From Pseudomonadota bacterium (GTDB taxonomy: Bacteria > Pseudomonadota > Alphaproteobacteria > Rhizobiales > Beijerinckiaceae), in assembly GCA_023423995.1 (NCBI GenBank), contig JAFAEL010000228.1, forward strand, positions 1 through 7,357: a DNA stretch of 7,357 nucleotides, read 5' to 3'. A model generated the notes under the pieces. The model did not search any database and was not told the DNA's origin. It was given only the letters and a program-made list of their open reading frames with translations. Shown here piece after piece: positions 1 to 7,357 of this stretch. Numbering within the stretch: the first letter of the stretch is position 1; each line of letters begins with the position of its first letter. Both the position numbers and the translations under genes were made by a program.

Positions 1-2
1 GA

Positions 3-78
3 TGGTGGGCGGTGACGGGATCGAACCGCCGACCCTCTCGGTGTAAACGAGATGCTCTACCGGCTGAGCTAACCGCCC
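3..78 (-). tRNA. tRNA-Val (anticodon UAC)
   Basis: Read on the minus strand this is a 76-nt tRNA with the 3' CCA encoded (positions 5-3). The acceptor stem pairs GGGCGGT with ACCGCCC, the discriminator base is A, the D arm contains TAGCTCAG, and the T arm contains GGTTCGATCC. The anticodon stem TCTCG/CGAGA encloses the loop TTTACAC, which puts TAC at positions 45-43, so it decodes valine GUA and, by wobble, other GUN codons. It begins 34 bases after the hupB stop codon with no convincing terminator between them, so it may be cotranscribed with hupB and released by processing. It lies only two bases from the window edge but is complete. Confidence 0.96.
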
Positions 79-88
79 GTGAGGCGCC

Positions 89-104
89 GCCGGCCCGGGC
101 CGGC
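89..104. repeat. GC-rich perfect palindrome between hupB and tRNA-Val
   Basis: The 16-base sequence GCCGGCCCGGGCCGGC is its own reverse complement. As RNA it could fold into a 6-bp stem with a CCGG tetraloop, 8 bases after the hupB stop and 10 bases before the tRNA-Val 5' end. No T-run follows it on the minus strand, so it does not look like a classical terminator. It may instead stabilise the hupB 3' end or mark a processing point ahead of the tRNA. The palindrome is seen directly; the function is inferred. Confidence 0.45.
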
Positions 105-112
105 AACGGATA

Positions 113-391
113 TTACTGCGAGTTGACCGCGCTTCTCAACTGAGCGCCGGCCCTGAACTTGGGTGTCTTCTGGGCCGGAACGCTGACCTTCTCTCCCGTG
201 CGCGGATTACGGCCTTCAACCGCCCCCCGCTCGGAAACGACGAAGCTGCCGAAACCCACGAGCTTGACGTCGTCCCCCGACTTCAACGCCTGGGTGATCA
301 CCGCCACGGCCGAATCGATCGCCCTGACGACATCACCCTTAGGGAGCCCCGATCTCGCAGCAACCGCGTTGACGAGCTCTCCCTTGTTCAT
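113..391 (-). CDS. hupB: DNA-binding protein HU (HU-beta type)
   Basis: A 92-residue histone-like nucleoid protein, close to the usual HU length of about 90. HU acts as a dimer in the nucleoid, bending and compacting DNA without strong sequence preference and assisting replication, recombination and transcription. The N-terminal half (MNKGELVNAV onward) is the helical dimerisation domain. GFGSF at 46-50 starts the beta saddle. GRNPRTG at 60-66 is the family signature at the beta-arm tip, with P63 the proline that intercalates between base pairs. I chose the ATG at 391 because family proteins begin MNK and GGAGG lies 5 bases upstream. A longer in-frame start at 472 adds 27 residues unlike HU. 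It lies downstream of lon beyond a rho-independent terminator, so it probably has its own promoter in 392-486, though I could not identify clear boxes there. Confidence 0.96.
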   Translation of the reverse strand: MNKGELVNAVAARSGLPKGDVVRAIDSAVAVITQALKSGDDVKLVGFGSFVVSERGAVEGRNPRTGEKVSVPAQKTPKFRAGAQLRSAVNSQ

Positions 392-486
392 TCCGTCCTC
401 CCCGTCCGTGGTACGAAAATCACATTCCAGGCCAGGGGAGTACCGTCTGGCGCAAAGAGCGCGCACAGGCAAGTCCCGCGTCGGCC

Positions 487-524
487 GAAAACGAGAGGGG
501 CTCCCGGCTTGCGCCGGGAGCCCC
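487..524 (-). terminator. Rho-independent terminator of lon
   Basis: A perfect 12-bp stem (GGGGCTCCCGGC and its complement, 497-508 and 513-524) closes a 4-base loop. Read on the minus strand it is followed at once by TCTCGTTTTC, which contains four consecutive Ts. It starts 25 bases after the lon stop codon and lies before hupB. This is the only dyad in the window with the stem plus T-run of an intrinsic terminator. It implies that most lon transcription ends here and hupB is transcribed separately. Confidence 0.85.
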
Positions 525-549
525 GATCCGTCTCAGCCCCGAGGGGCGT

Positions 550-2964
<2,415 letters not shown>

Positions 2965-3015
2965 GGAACGTCCTTAAAATATTCGCCTTCGCGTCCCCTC
3001 GGCTGAGCAGGAGCT

Positions 3016-3037
3016 TGAGCGATCAACCGGGCGCTCA
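3016..3037 (-). repeat. Small hairpin in the lon leader
   Basis: TGAGCG (3016-3021) and CGCTCA (3032-3037) are perfect 6-bp complements around a 10-base loop. It sits about 50 bases upstream of the lon start codon, inside the leader predicted from the heat-shock-like promoter. A 6-bp dyad can occur by chance in GC-rich DNA, so the function is uncertain. Confidence 0.3.
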
Positions 3038-3062
3038 CGCCGACTTGGATCGGCTGCGACCG

Positions 3063-3097
3063 GTACGCTGGAACGCACCTCGGTGGAATGAGCGTAC
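3063..3097 (-). repeat. Hairpin near the 5' end of the lon leader
   Basis: GTACGCT (3063-3069) pairs perfectly with AGCGTAC (3091-3097) across a 21-base loop that itself holds a small CACC/GGTG dyad. On the minus strand it would form within the first few tens of bases of a transcript starting from the heat-shock-like promoter at 3114-3144. It could protect the 5' end of the mRNA or modulate its expression. It does not obviously pair with the lon ribosome binding site, which lies in an AT-rich stretch near 2971-2985. Confidence 0.4.
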
Positions 3098-3113
3098 GCC
3101 GTGGGCGTATCGG

Positions 3114-3144
3114 TAAAGTGGCGAGCGGGAGCCCCGCTTTCAAG
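3114..3144 (-). promoter_or_regulatory. Sigma-32 (RpoH)-like heat-shock promoter of lon
   Basis: Read on the minus strand, CTTGAAA (3144-3138) is followed after 16 bases by CCACTTTA (3121-3114). The established RpoH pattern in E. coli is CTTGAAA, a spacer of roughly 13-17, then CCCCATNT; alphaproteobacterial RpoH sites keep the CTTG core. The -35 element matches fully and the -10 element partly. It lies within the clpX-lon gap in the right orientation, and lon is a classic heat-shock gene. Transcription would begin near 3106, giving a leader of about 140 bases. The spacer contains a 6-bp dyad, AGCGGG/CCCGCT. Confidence 0.6.
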
Positions 3145-3208
3145 CAACGTTCCGTCGCAGGCGGGGTACCGCACACAGCGGATTCAGGCACGCGTCCGAG
3201 GGGCGAAT

Positions 3209-3228
3209 GCCTGCGCCGCATGGCAGGC
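3209..3228 (-). repeat. Second hairpin downstream of clpX
   Basis: GCCTGC (3209-3214) and GCAGGC (3223-3228) are perfect 6-bp complements around an 8-base loop. It follows the larger clpX 3' hairpin by 7 bases. No T-run follows. It could add to the stability or end-formation of the clpX transcript, but a chance dyad is possible. Confidence 0.3.
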
Positions 3229-3235
3229 CGGCCGG

Positions 3236-3285
3236 GATGCGAGCACGGTCCCGGCATCGAGGAGATAGCCAGGACCGTTCGCATC
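3236..3285 (-). repeat. Long inverted repeat just after clpX (possible 3' end structure)
   Basis: On the minus strand GATGCGA is followed by ACGGTCC, then a 20-base loop, then GGACCGT, two unpaired bases and TCGCATC. That makes two stacked perfect 7-bp stems (3279-3285 with 3236-3242, and 3272-3278 with 3245-3251), and the loop can add a GGC/GCC pairing. It begins 7 bases after the clpX stop codon. There is no T-run, so an intrinsic terminator in the strict sense is not supported. A structure that blocks 3' exonucleases or assists termination is likelier. Confidence 0.6.
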
Positions 3286-3292
3286 ACGGCAA

Positions 3293-4564
3293 TCACGCGC
3301 TCGCCGCGCTGGGGGTCTCGCGTTCGCGGTCCGAGTGGATGAAGAGCGGCTTCGTCTTGCCCTCGACCACCTCGGGCCCGATCACGACCTGCTCGACGGA
3401 TTCCAAGCCCGGCAGGTCGTACATCGTGTCGAGCAGGATGCCCTCCAGGATCGACCGCAGGCCGCGGGCGCCGGTCTTCCGCTCGATCGCCTTGCGGGCG
3501 ACGACGGACAGAGCCTCCTCCTGGAAGGTGAGTTGGACGTCCTCCATCTCGAACAGCCGCTGGTATTGCTTGACCAGCGCGTTCTTCGGCTCCTGCAGGA
3601 TGCGCTTCAGCGCGGTCTCGTCCAGATCCTCGAGGGTCGCCAGCACGGGCAGACGACCGACGAATTCGGGGATGAGGCCGAACTTCAGCAGATCCTCCGG
3701 CTCGACCTCGCGGAAGATCTCGCCCGTCCGCCGATCGTCCGGGGCCGAAACCGACGCACCGAAACCGATCGAGGTACCTTTTCCGCGCGCCGAGATGATC
3801 CGCTCGAGCCCGGCGAATGCGCCGCCGCAGATGAACAGGATGTTCGTCGTGTCGACCTGCAGGAATTCCTGCTGCGGATGCTTCCGGCCGCCCTGCGGCG
3901 GAACGGAAGCGACCGTGCCTTCCATGATCTTCAGCAGCGCCTGCTGCACGCCCTCGCCCGACACGTCGCGGGTTATCGACGGGTTGTCGGACTTGCGCGA
4001 GATCTTGTCGATCTCGTCGATGTAGACGATGCCGCGCTGCGCCCGCTCGACATTGTAGTCGGAGGCCTGGAGCAGCTTGAGGATGATGTTCTCGACATCC
4101 TCGCCGACATAGCCGGCCTCCGTCAGCGTCGTCGCGTCCGCCATCGTGAACGGAACGTCGAGGATCCGGGCGAGCGTCTGCGCGAGCAGCGTCTTGCCCG
4201 AGCCCGTCGGCCCGATCAGCAGGATGTTCGACTTCGCGAGTTCGACGTCCTGGTGCTTCGTCGCATGCGCCAGGCGCTTGTAGTGGTTGTGCACCGCGAC
4301 CGAGAGAACCTTCTTCGCGTGCTCCTGGCCGATGACGTAGTCGTCCAGGACGCGACGGATCTCCTTGGGGGTCGGAACGCCGTCACGCGAACGCACCAGC
4401 GAGGACTTCGACTCCTCGCGGATGATGTCCATGCAGAGTTCGACGCACTCGTCGCAGATGAAGACCGTGGGGCCTGCGATGAGCTTGCGAACCTCGTGCT
4501 GGCTCTTGCCGCAGAACGAGCAGTAGAGCGTGCTCTTCGAGTCGGTGCCGCCAGCCTTGCTCAT
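3293..4564 (-). CDS. clpX: ATP-dependent Clp protease ATP-binding subunit ClpX
   Basis: A 423-residue AAA+ unfoldase, the usual ClpX length. It forms a hexamer that recognises tagged substrates (ssrA-tagged and others), unfolds them and threads them into ClpP; in alphaproteobacteria ClpXP also drives cell-cycle proteolysis. The N-terminal zinc-binding domain has C15, C18, C37 and C40. Walker A is GPTGSGKT (118-125) and Walker B is YIDEIDK (181-187; D183, E184). Pore loop 1 is GYVG (151-154), the RKH loop is at 227-229, and the IGF loop that docks onto ClpP is I266-G267-F268. The arginine finger is R304 in EFVGRLPV, and the sensor-2 arginine is R370 in GARGLR. The ATG at 4564 has GGAGA 6 bases upstream. 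It follows clpP by 230 bases, so it may be read both from upstream and from its own promoter. Nothing is missing or odd in the protein. Confidence 0.98.
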   Translation of the reverse strand: MSKAGGTDSKSTLYCSFCGKSQHEVRKLIAGPTVFICDECVELCMDIIREESKSSLVRSRDGVPTPKEIRRVLDDYVIGQEHAKKVLSVAVHNHYKRLAHATKHQDVELAKSNILLIGPTGSGKTLLAQTLARILDVPFTMADATTLTEAGYVGEDVENIILKLLQASDYNVERAQRGIVYIDEIDKISRKSDNPSITRDVSGEGVQQALLKIMEGTVASVPPQGGRKHPQQEFLQVDTTNILFICGGAFAGLERIISARGKGTSIGFGASVSAPDDRRTGEIFREVEPEDLLKFGLIPEFVGRLPVLATLEDLDETALKRILQEPKNALVKQYQRLFEMEDVQLTFQEEALSVVARKAIERKTGARGLRSILEGILLDTMYDLPGLESVEQVVIGPEVVEGKTKPLFIHSDRERETPSAASA

Positions 4565-4583
4565 CTTATGTCTCCGCTCGGAT

Positions 4584-4604
4584 CGCAGGCGTCTGGCGCC
4601 TGCG
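4584..4604 (-). repeat. Hairpin in the clpX leader
   Basis: CGCAGGCG (4584-4591) and CGCCTGCG (4597-4604) form a perfect 8-bp stem with a 5-base loop, extendable by one T-A pair. The stem ends 19 bases upstream of the clpX start codon and 8 bases from the GGAGA ribosome binding site. A structure this strong and this near may affect clpX translation or mRNA decay. There is no T-run on the minus strand after it, so a terminator is unlikely. The dyad is seen directly; its role is inferred. Confidence 0.55.
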
Positions 4605-4620
4605 AATCGTCTCTCAGGGT

Positions 4621-4653
4621 AGGTGGCGCCGGGCTAAGAAAAGGTAGCCACCT
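4621..4653 (-). repeat. Inverted repeat in the clpP-clpX gap
   Basis: AGGTGGC (4621-4627) and GCCACCT (4647-4653) are perfect 7-bp complements flanking 19 bases. On the minus strand the intervening sequence includes CTTTTCTT. It could be an RNA hairpin or a binding site for a regulator; the half-sites match none I can name. Confidence 0.4.
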
Positions 4654-4680
4654 TCTTCCATGCTCCCCGCCCGCCCCCGA

Positions 4681-4700
4681 CCTCTCGCAAACGCGAGAAG
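4681..4700 (-). repeat. Hairpin in the clpP-clpX gap
   Basis: On the minus strand CTTCTCGC pairs with GCGAGAGG (8 pairs, one of them G-T) around a GTTT tetraloop. It lies about 95 bases after the clpP stop and is followed by a G-rich run, not Ts. It may belong to the clpP mRNA 3' end or to a structured clpX leader. Confidence 0.4.
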
Positions 4701-4777
4701 CCCCGGGAAGGATGCAAACACGCGGGGGAGGCCGATTCAATAGGAACGAAAGCGGTCAAATCGCACAGCTGCGCCGC

Positions 4778-4793
4778 CCGCCGCGCGCGGCGG
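4778..4793. repeat. GC-only perfect palindrome just after clpP
   Basis: CCGCCGCGCGCGGCGG is a 16-base perfect palindrome, starting one base after the clpP stop codon on the minus strand. It can fold into a 6-bp stem with a CGCG tetraloop. Only scattered Ts follow (GATTTGACC and so on), so it is at most a weak terminator-like or 3'-protecting element. Simple GC repeats of this kind also arise by composition alone. Confidence 0.35.
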
Positions 4794-4794
4794 C

Positions 4795-5424
4795 TCAGGC
4801 TGCGGCCGCCGCTTCCGGCCTCTTGACCAGCACCTGGTCGATGAGGCCGAACTCCTTGGCGGCTTCGGCCGTCATGAAGTTGTCGCGCTCGAGCGCCTGC
4901 TCGACCGCCTCGAGGTCGCGGCCCGTGTGCTTGACGTAGATCTCGTTGAGCCGCCGCTTGAGCGCCTCGATCTCGCGCGCGTGGATCAGGATGTCCGTCG
5001 CCTGGCCCTGGAACCCGCCCGACGGCTGGTGGACCATGATGCGGGCATTCGACAGCGCGAAGCGGTGATCCTTCTCGCCGGCGGCAAGAAGCAGCGAGCC
5101 CATGGAGGCGGCCTGGCCGACGCAGAGCGTGGCGACAGGGCAGCGGATGAACTGCATGGTGTCGTAGATCGACAGGCCCGAGGTCACCACGCCGCCCGGC
5201 GAGTTGATGTAGAAGGAGATCTCCTTTTTGGGGTTCTCCGCCTCGAGGAACAGGAGCTGCGCCACGATGAGCGAAGCCGAGTAGTCCTCGACCGGGCCGG
5301 TCAGGAAGATGATCCGCTCGCGGAGAAGCCGCGAGTAGATGTCGAACGCACGCTCGCCGCGGTTCGACTGCTCGACCACCATCGGCACGAGCGTGTTGTT
5401 GAAGACGTCTACCGGATCTCTCAT
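4795..5424 (-). CDS. clpP: ATP-dependent Clp protease proteolytic subunit ClpP
   Basis: A 209-residue serine peptidase, normal ClpP length. It assembles as two stacked heptameric rings in the cytoplasm and degrades chains delivered by ClpX (or ClpA). The catalytic triad is complete: S107 in GQAASMGS, H132 in MVHQPSGG, and D181 in ERDNF. The spacings of 25 and 74 residues equal those of E. coli ClpP. The N-terminal MRDPV followed by [22 protein letters not shown] is typical of alphaproteobacterial ClpP and supports the ATG at 5424. The best ribosome binding site is GGAG 11 bases upstream, a little distant. The gene starts 64 bases after the tig stop, in the same direction, so cotranscription with tig is plausible. 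The C-terminus ends in an alanine run. This looks like the principal ClpP, being paired with clpX, but other clpP copies elsewhere in the genome cannot be excluded. Confidence 0.98.
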   Translation of the reverse strand: MRDPVDVFNNTLVPMVVEQSNRGERAFDIYSRLLRERIIFLTGPVEDYSASLIVAQLLFLEAENPKKEISFYINSPGGVVTSGLSIYDTMQFIRCPVATLCVGQAASMGSLLLAAGEKDHRFALSNARIMVHQPSGGFQGQATDILIHAREIEALKRRLNEIYVKHTGRDLEAVEQALERDNFMTAEAAKEFGLIDQVLVKRPEAAAAA

Positions 5425-5447
5425 CTGTCGCTTCGCTCCGGAGGCAG

Positions 5448-5470
5448 CCCGGCCGAACTAGCCGGCCGGG
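5448..5470. repeat. Inverted repeat between tig and clpP
   Basis: CCCGGCCG (5448-5455) and CGGCCGGG (5463-5470) form a perfect 8-bp stem around a 7-base loop. On the minus strand it begins 18 bases after the tig stop and ends 23 bases before the clpP start. No T-run follows. It could be a 3' stabiliser for tig mRNA, a partial terminator or attenuator setting the tig:clpP ratio, or a processing site. The dyad is seen directly; the role is inferred. Confidence 0.5.
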
Positions 5471-5488
5471 ACGAACCCCATCCCCCAA

Positions 5489-6862
5489 TCACGCAGCGGC
5501 GTTGTCGGCCGCCTTCGTCTCGTCCTCGTCGCGGAACAGCTCCTCGCGGGAGACCTGCTCCTCGACGACATTGACCCGCTCCAGCAGGTGATCGACCGTC
5601 TTCTCCTCGAGGATCGGAGCCCGAAGCTCCGCCTTCGCGGCAGGATTCTTCTGGAAGTATTCCCACACCTGGCGCTCCTGGCCAGGGTACTGACGGACCC
5701 GCTCCACGAGGGCGCGATCGACTTCCTCGTCCGTCACCTGGATATCGGCACTCGAGCCGACCTGCGCAAGGACGAGCCCGAGGCGGACCCGGCGCTCGGC
5801 GATGCGGCGATATTCCGCACGCGCCTCTTCCTCGGTCGTGCCCTCGTCCGCGAAGGTGCGGTTGTTGTTCTTCAGGTCAGCCTCGACCTGCGACCACACG
5901 GCCGCGAATTCCTGCTCGACGAGGCCGGCCGGGAGCTCGAAGGAATACTTCTTGTCGAGCGCGTCCAGGAGCTCCTTCTTCACCTTCCGGCGGGACTGGG
6001 CGTCGAAGTCGCGCTGGATGGCCGAGCGGACTGCGTCGCGGAGCGCCTCAAGCGATTCCATGCCGAAGGCCTTGGCGAACTCCTCGTCGACGGTCACCTC
6101 GCCGGGAGCCTGCACTTCCTTCACGACGACCTCGAACTCGGCCGCCTTGCCGGCGAGTTCGGCCGAGCCGTAGTTCTCCGGGAAGGTGACGCTGACGGTC
6201 CGCGTCTCGCCGGCCTTCGCGCCGACGAGCTGCTCCTCGAAGCCGGGGATGAAGGAGCCCGAGCCGAGCTCGACCGTGATGTCGTTCGCGGTCCCGCCCT
6301 GGAAGGCTTCGCCGTCGATGCGACCGACGAAATCGACCACGACACGGTCGCCGTTGGCGGCCTCTGCGCCCTCGCCCTTGTCGGCGAACGAGCGGTTCTG
6401 GGCGGCCATGCGCTGGAGCGCCGTGTCCAGCTCCTCGTCCGTCACCGGGGCGACGACCTTCTTCAGCGTGACGTCCGACACATCGGCGAGTTCGAAGGTC
6501 GGCAGGACCTCGACCGCGACCGTGAAGTCGAGGTCGCCCTTGGCGTCGAGCGCCTTCTCGACCTCGGCCTGATCGCTGGCCATGTCGACCTTGGGCTCGA
6601 GGGCCAGCTTCAGGTTGTTGTCCTGGATGATCTTGCGGTTCGCCTCGTTGACGGCGTTCTGGACGACGTCCGCCATGACCGAGCGGCCGTACAGCCGGCG
6701 CAGATGCGCGAGCGGCACCTTGCCAGGGCGGAAGCCGTTGATCCGCACCCTGTCCTTCAGGGTGGACAACTCGCTGGTGAGCCTTTGCTCGAGCTCGGTC
6801 GCAGGCAGAGTCACCTTGAACTCACGCCGCAAACCCTCTGATCTCGTCTCGGTCACCTGCAT
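5489..6862 (-). CDS. tig: Trigger factor (ribosome-associated chaperone and peptidyl-prolyl isomerase)
   Basis: A 457-residue cytosolic chaperone that binds near the ribosome exit tunnel (protein L23) and shields nascent chains; its isomerase domain flips Xaa-Pro bonds. The ribosome-binding domain (about 1-115) has the signature GFRPGKVP at 43-50. An FKBP-type domain (about 155-250) follows, with [17 protein letters not shown] and the [15 protein letters not shown] stretch. The helical C-terminal chaperone domain (about 255-435) follows that. The tail after 437 is rich in Glu, Asp and Ala; together with small insertions it makes the protein slightly longer than E. coli's 432 residues. I chose the ATG at 6862: MQVTET is the usual alphaproteobacterial opening, and AAGAGG lies 8 bases upstream. 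An in-frame start at 6985 would run into tRNA-Leu sequence. It heads the tig-clpP-clpX-lon cluster, 93 bases after tRNA-Leu. Confidence 0.97.
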   Translation of the reverse strand: MQVTETRSEGLRREFKVTLPATELEQRLTSELSTLKDRVRINGFRPGKVPLAHLRRLYGRSVMADVVQNAVNEANRKIIQDNNLKLALEPKVDMASDQAEVEKALDAKGDLDFTVAVEVLPTFELADVSDVTLKKVVAPVTDEELDTALQRMAAQNRSFADKGEGAEAANGDRVVVDFVGRIDGEAFQGGTANDITVELGSGSFIPGFEEQLVGAKAGETRTVSVTFPENYGSAELAGKAAEFEVVVKEVQAPGEVTVDEEFAKAFGMESLEALRDAVRSAIQRDFDAQSRRKVKKELLDALDKKYSFELPAGLVEQEFAAVWSQVEADLKNNNRTFADEGTTEEEARAEYRRIAERRVRLGLVLAQVGSSADIQVTDEEVDRALVERVRQYPGQERQVWEYFQKNPAAKAELRAPILEEKTVDHLLERVNVVEEQVSREELFRDEDETKAADNAAA

Positions 6863-6941
6863 CGAAATCGCCTCTTGTGCCTGCAGCCGCAGCGCCCGGC
6901 ACCGATTTTCCGGTGGGGCGTCGGCTGCCAAATCTTCGAAC

Positions 6942-6953
6942 CCGTCGCGACGG
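6942..6953. repeat. Short palindrome directly after tRNA-Leu
   Basis: CCGTCGCGACGG is a 12-base perfect palindrome lying two bases beyond the encoded CCA end of tRNA-Leu, read on the minus strand. It could fold as a 4-bp stem with a CGCG loop. It might be part of the tRNA 3' trailer that guides processing from a tRNA-tig transcript. It is too short, and lacks a T-run, to be called a terminator. Confidence 0.3.
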
Positions 6954-6955
6954 AA

Positions 6956-7040
6956 TGGTGCGGGCGGAGGGACTCGAACCCCCACGACTTTCGCCGCTGG
7001 AACCTAAATCCAGTGCGTCTACCAGTTCCGCCACGCCCGC
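6956..7040 (-). tRNA. tRNA-Leu (anticodon UAG)
   Basis: Read on the minus strand this is an 85-nt class II tRNA with encoded CCA (6958-6956). The acceptor stem pairs GCGGGCG with CGCCCGC, and the discriminator is A as expected for leucine. The D arm contains TGGCGGAACTGGTAGACGC, typical of tRNA-Leu, and the T arm contains GGGTTCGAGTCCC. The anticodon stem CTGGA/TCCAG encloses TTTAGGT, placing TAG at 7006-7004, which decodes CUA and other CUN codons. A long variable arm follows, as leucine tRNAs require. tig starts 93 bases downstream in the same direction with no clear terminator between, so the two may share a transcript. I could not identify convincing promoter boxes in 7041-7215. Confidence 0.96.
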
Positions 7041-7215
7041 TTCACGCCGCGTCGCGGTCGTGGCGGCTCTTCCCATAGATGTTGAATTCCGGCAACCCTG
7101 AGGCCGAAACCCTTCCCGCCGACATATAGTAGAGGAACAGCACCGCGAGTAGGCGTGCGGCCTGGGAACGGCATGTCGCCCTCCTGCGTCGTCAGCTACC
7201 TGGATTGAGCAATCG

Positions 7216-7357
7216 ATGGCCGACACGTTCACCTTCAGCCGGCGCGGCGCGCTCGCCGGCCTTGCCGCGACGCTCATTCCGTTGCGGGCCCATGCACAGG
7301 AGTCGCGGGCGGTACCGCCCGGCACCGGCCCACAGCCCGTTCTCCTCCGCGCCGCAC
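7216..7357 (+). CDS. Start of an exported protein with twin-arginine-type signal peptide (partial; cut by window end)
   Basis: An open frame from ATG at 7216 runs off the window after 47 codons. The first 27 residues look like a Tat signal peptide: a polar start, SRRGAL with paired R9-R10, a hydrophobic stretch (about 11-23), and an Ala-His-Ala cleavage motif ending at residue 27, followed by QESRAVPPG. The motif lacks the usual Phe at +2 after the arginines, so Sec export is not excluded. No ATG, GTG or TTG lies in frame between this ATG and the upstream stop at 7150-7152, so the start is fairly secure, but the ribosome binding site is weak. The mature start (PVLLRAA) resembles periplasmic multicopper oxidases, which often open this way; that is a guess from too little sequence. 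It diverges from tRNA-Leu and is not part of the proteostasis cluster. Confidence 0.7.
   Translation, partial: MADTFTFSRRGALAGLAATLIPLRAHAQESRAVPPGTGPQPVLLRAA

Noticed and set aside
392..472. N-terminal extension of HU to 119 residues.
   Set aside because: The extra 27 residues do not resemble any HU, and the start at 391 has a strong ribosome binding site and the conserved MNK opening.
3124..3138. AGCGGG/CCCGCT dyad within the heat-shock promoter spacer as a CIRCE or other repressor operator.
   Set aside because: CIRCE is TTAGCACTC-N9-GAGTGCTAA and does not match. A 6-bp GC dyad with a 3-base loop is common in DNA of this composition.
6863..6985. N-terminal extension of trigger factor to 498 residues.
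   Set aside because: The extension would translate the 3' end of tRNA-Leu, while the start at 6862 has AAGAGG at proper spacing and the conserved MQVTET opening.
7125..7130. TATAGT as a -10 box for the plus-strand exported protein, or its complement as a promoter for tRNA-Leu.
   Set aside because: No acceptable -35 element lies 16-18 bases away in either direction, so I did not call a promoter.

Overview
This window looks like an ordinary piece of high-GC alphaproteobacterial chromosome. Gene order and protein wording (trigger factor opening MQVTET, ClpP opening MRDPV, ClpX, a roughly 800-residue Lon, a 92-residue HU) fit the Hyphomicrobiales. A Methylobacterium-like or related genus is my best guess, but it rests on remembered family sequences, not on a search.

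Almost everything lies on the minus strand. In transcription order, from the right-hand end, it holds: tRNA-Leu(UAG); tig (trigger factor); clpP; clpX; lon; a rho-independent terminator; hupB (HU); and tRNA-Val(UAC) at the left edge. At the far right, on the plus strand and divergent from tRNA-Leu, begins a secreted protein with a twin-arginine-type signal peptide. Only its first 47 codons are in the window.

The five complete genes form the conserved protein quality-control cluster tig-clpP-clpX-lon-hupB. Trigger factor meets nascent chains at the ribosome. ClpX unfolds tagged or folded substrates and feeds them to the ClpP peptidase. Lon degrades misfolded and regulatory proteins, and HU is the nucleoid protein that commonly follows lon. 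All key catalytic and nucleotide-binding residues I could check are present, and I see no frameshifts or truncations.

The gaps between genes hold most of what is not routine. The 328-base gap before lon carries a good match to a sigma-32 (RpoH) heat-shock promoter, followed by a long leader with two possible hairpins, and two more hairpins lie just after clpX. The 230-base clpP-clpX gap carries a run of four inverted repeats. The tig-clpP, hupB-tRNA-Val and tRNA-Leu-tig gaps each hold a GC-rich dyad. Only the dyad after lon has the T-run of a classical terminator. I found no mobile element, CRISPR array, phage gene or sign of recent transfer, and nothing that amounts to a new biological system.
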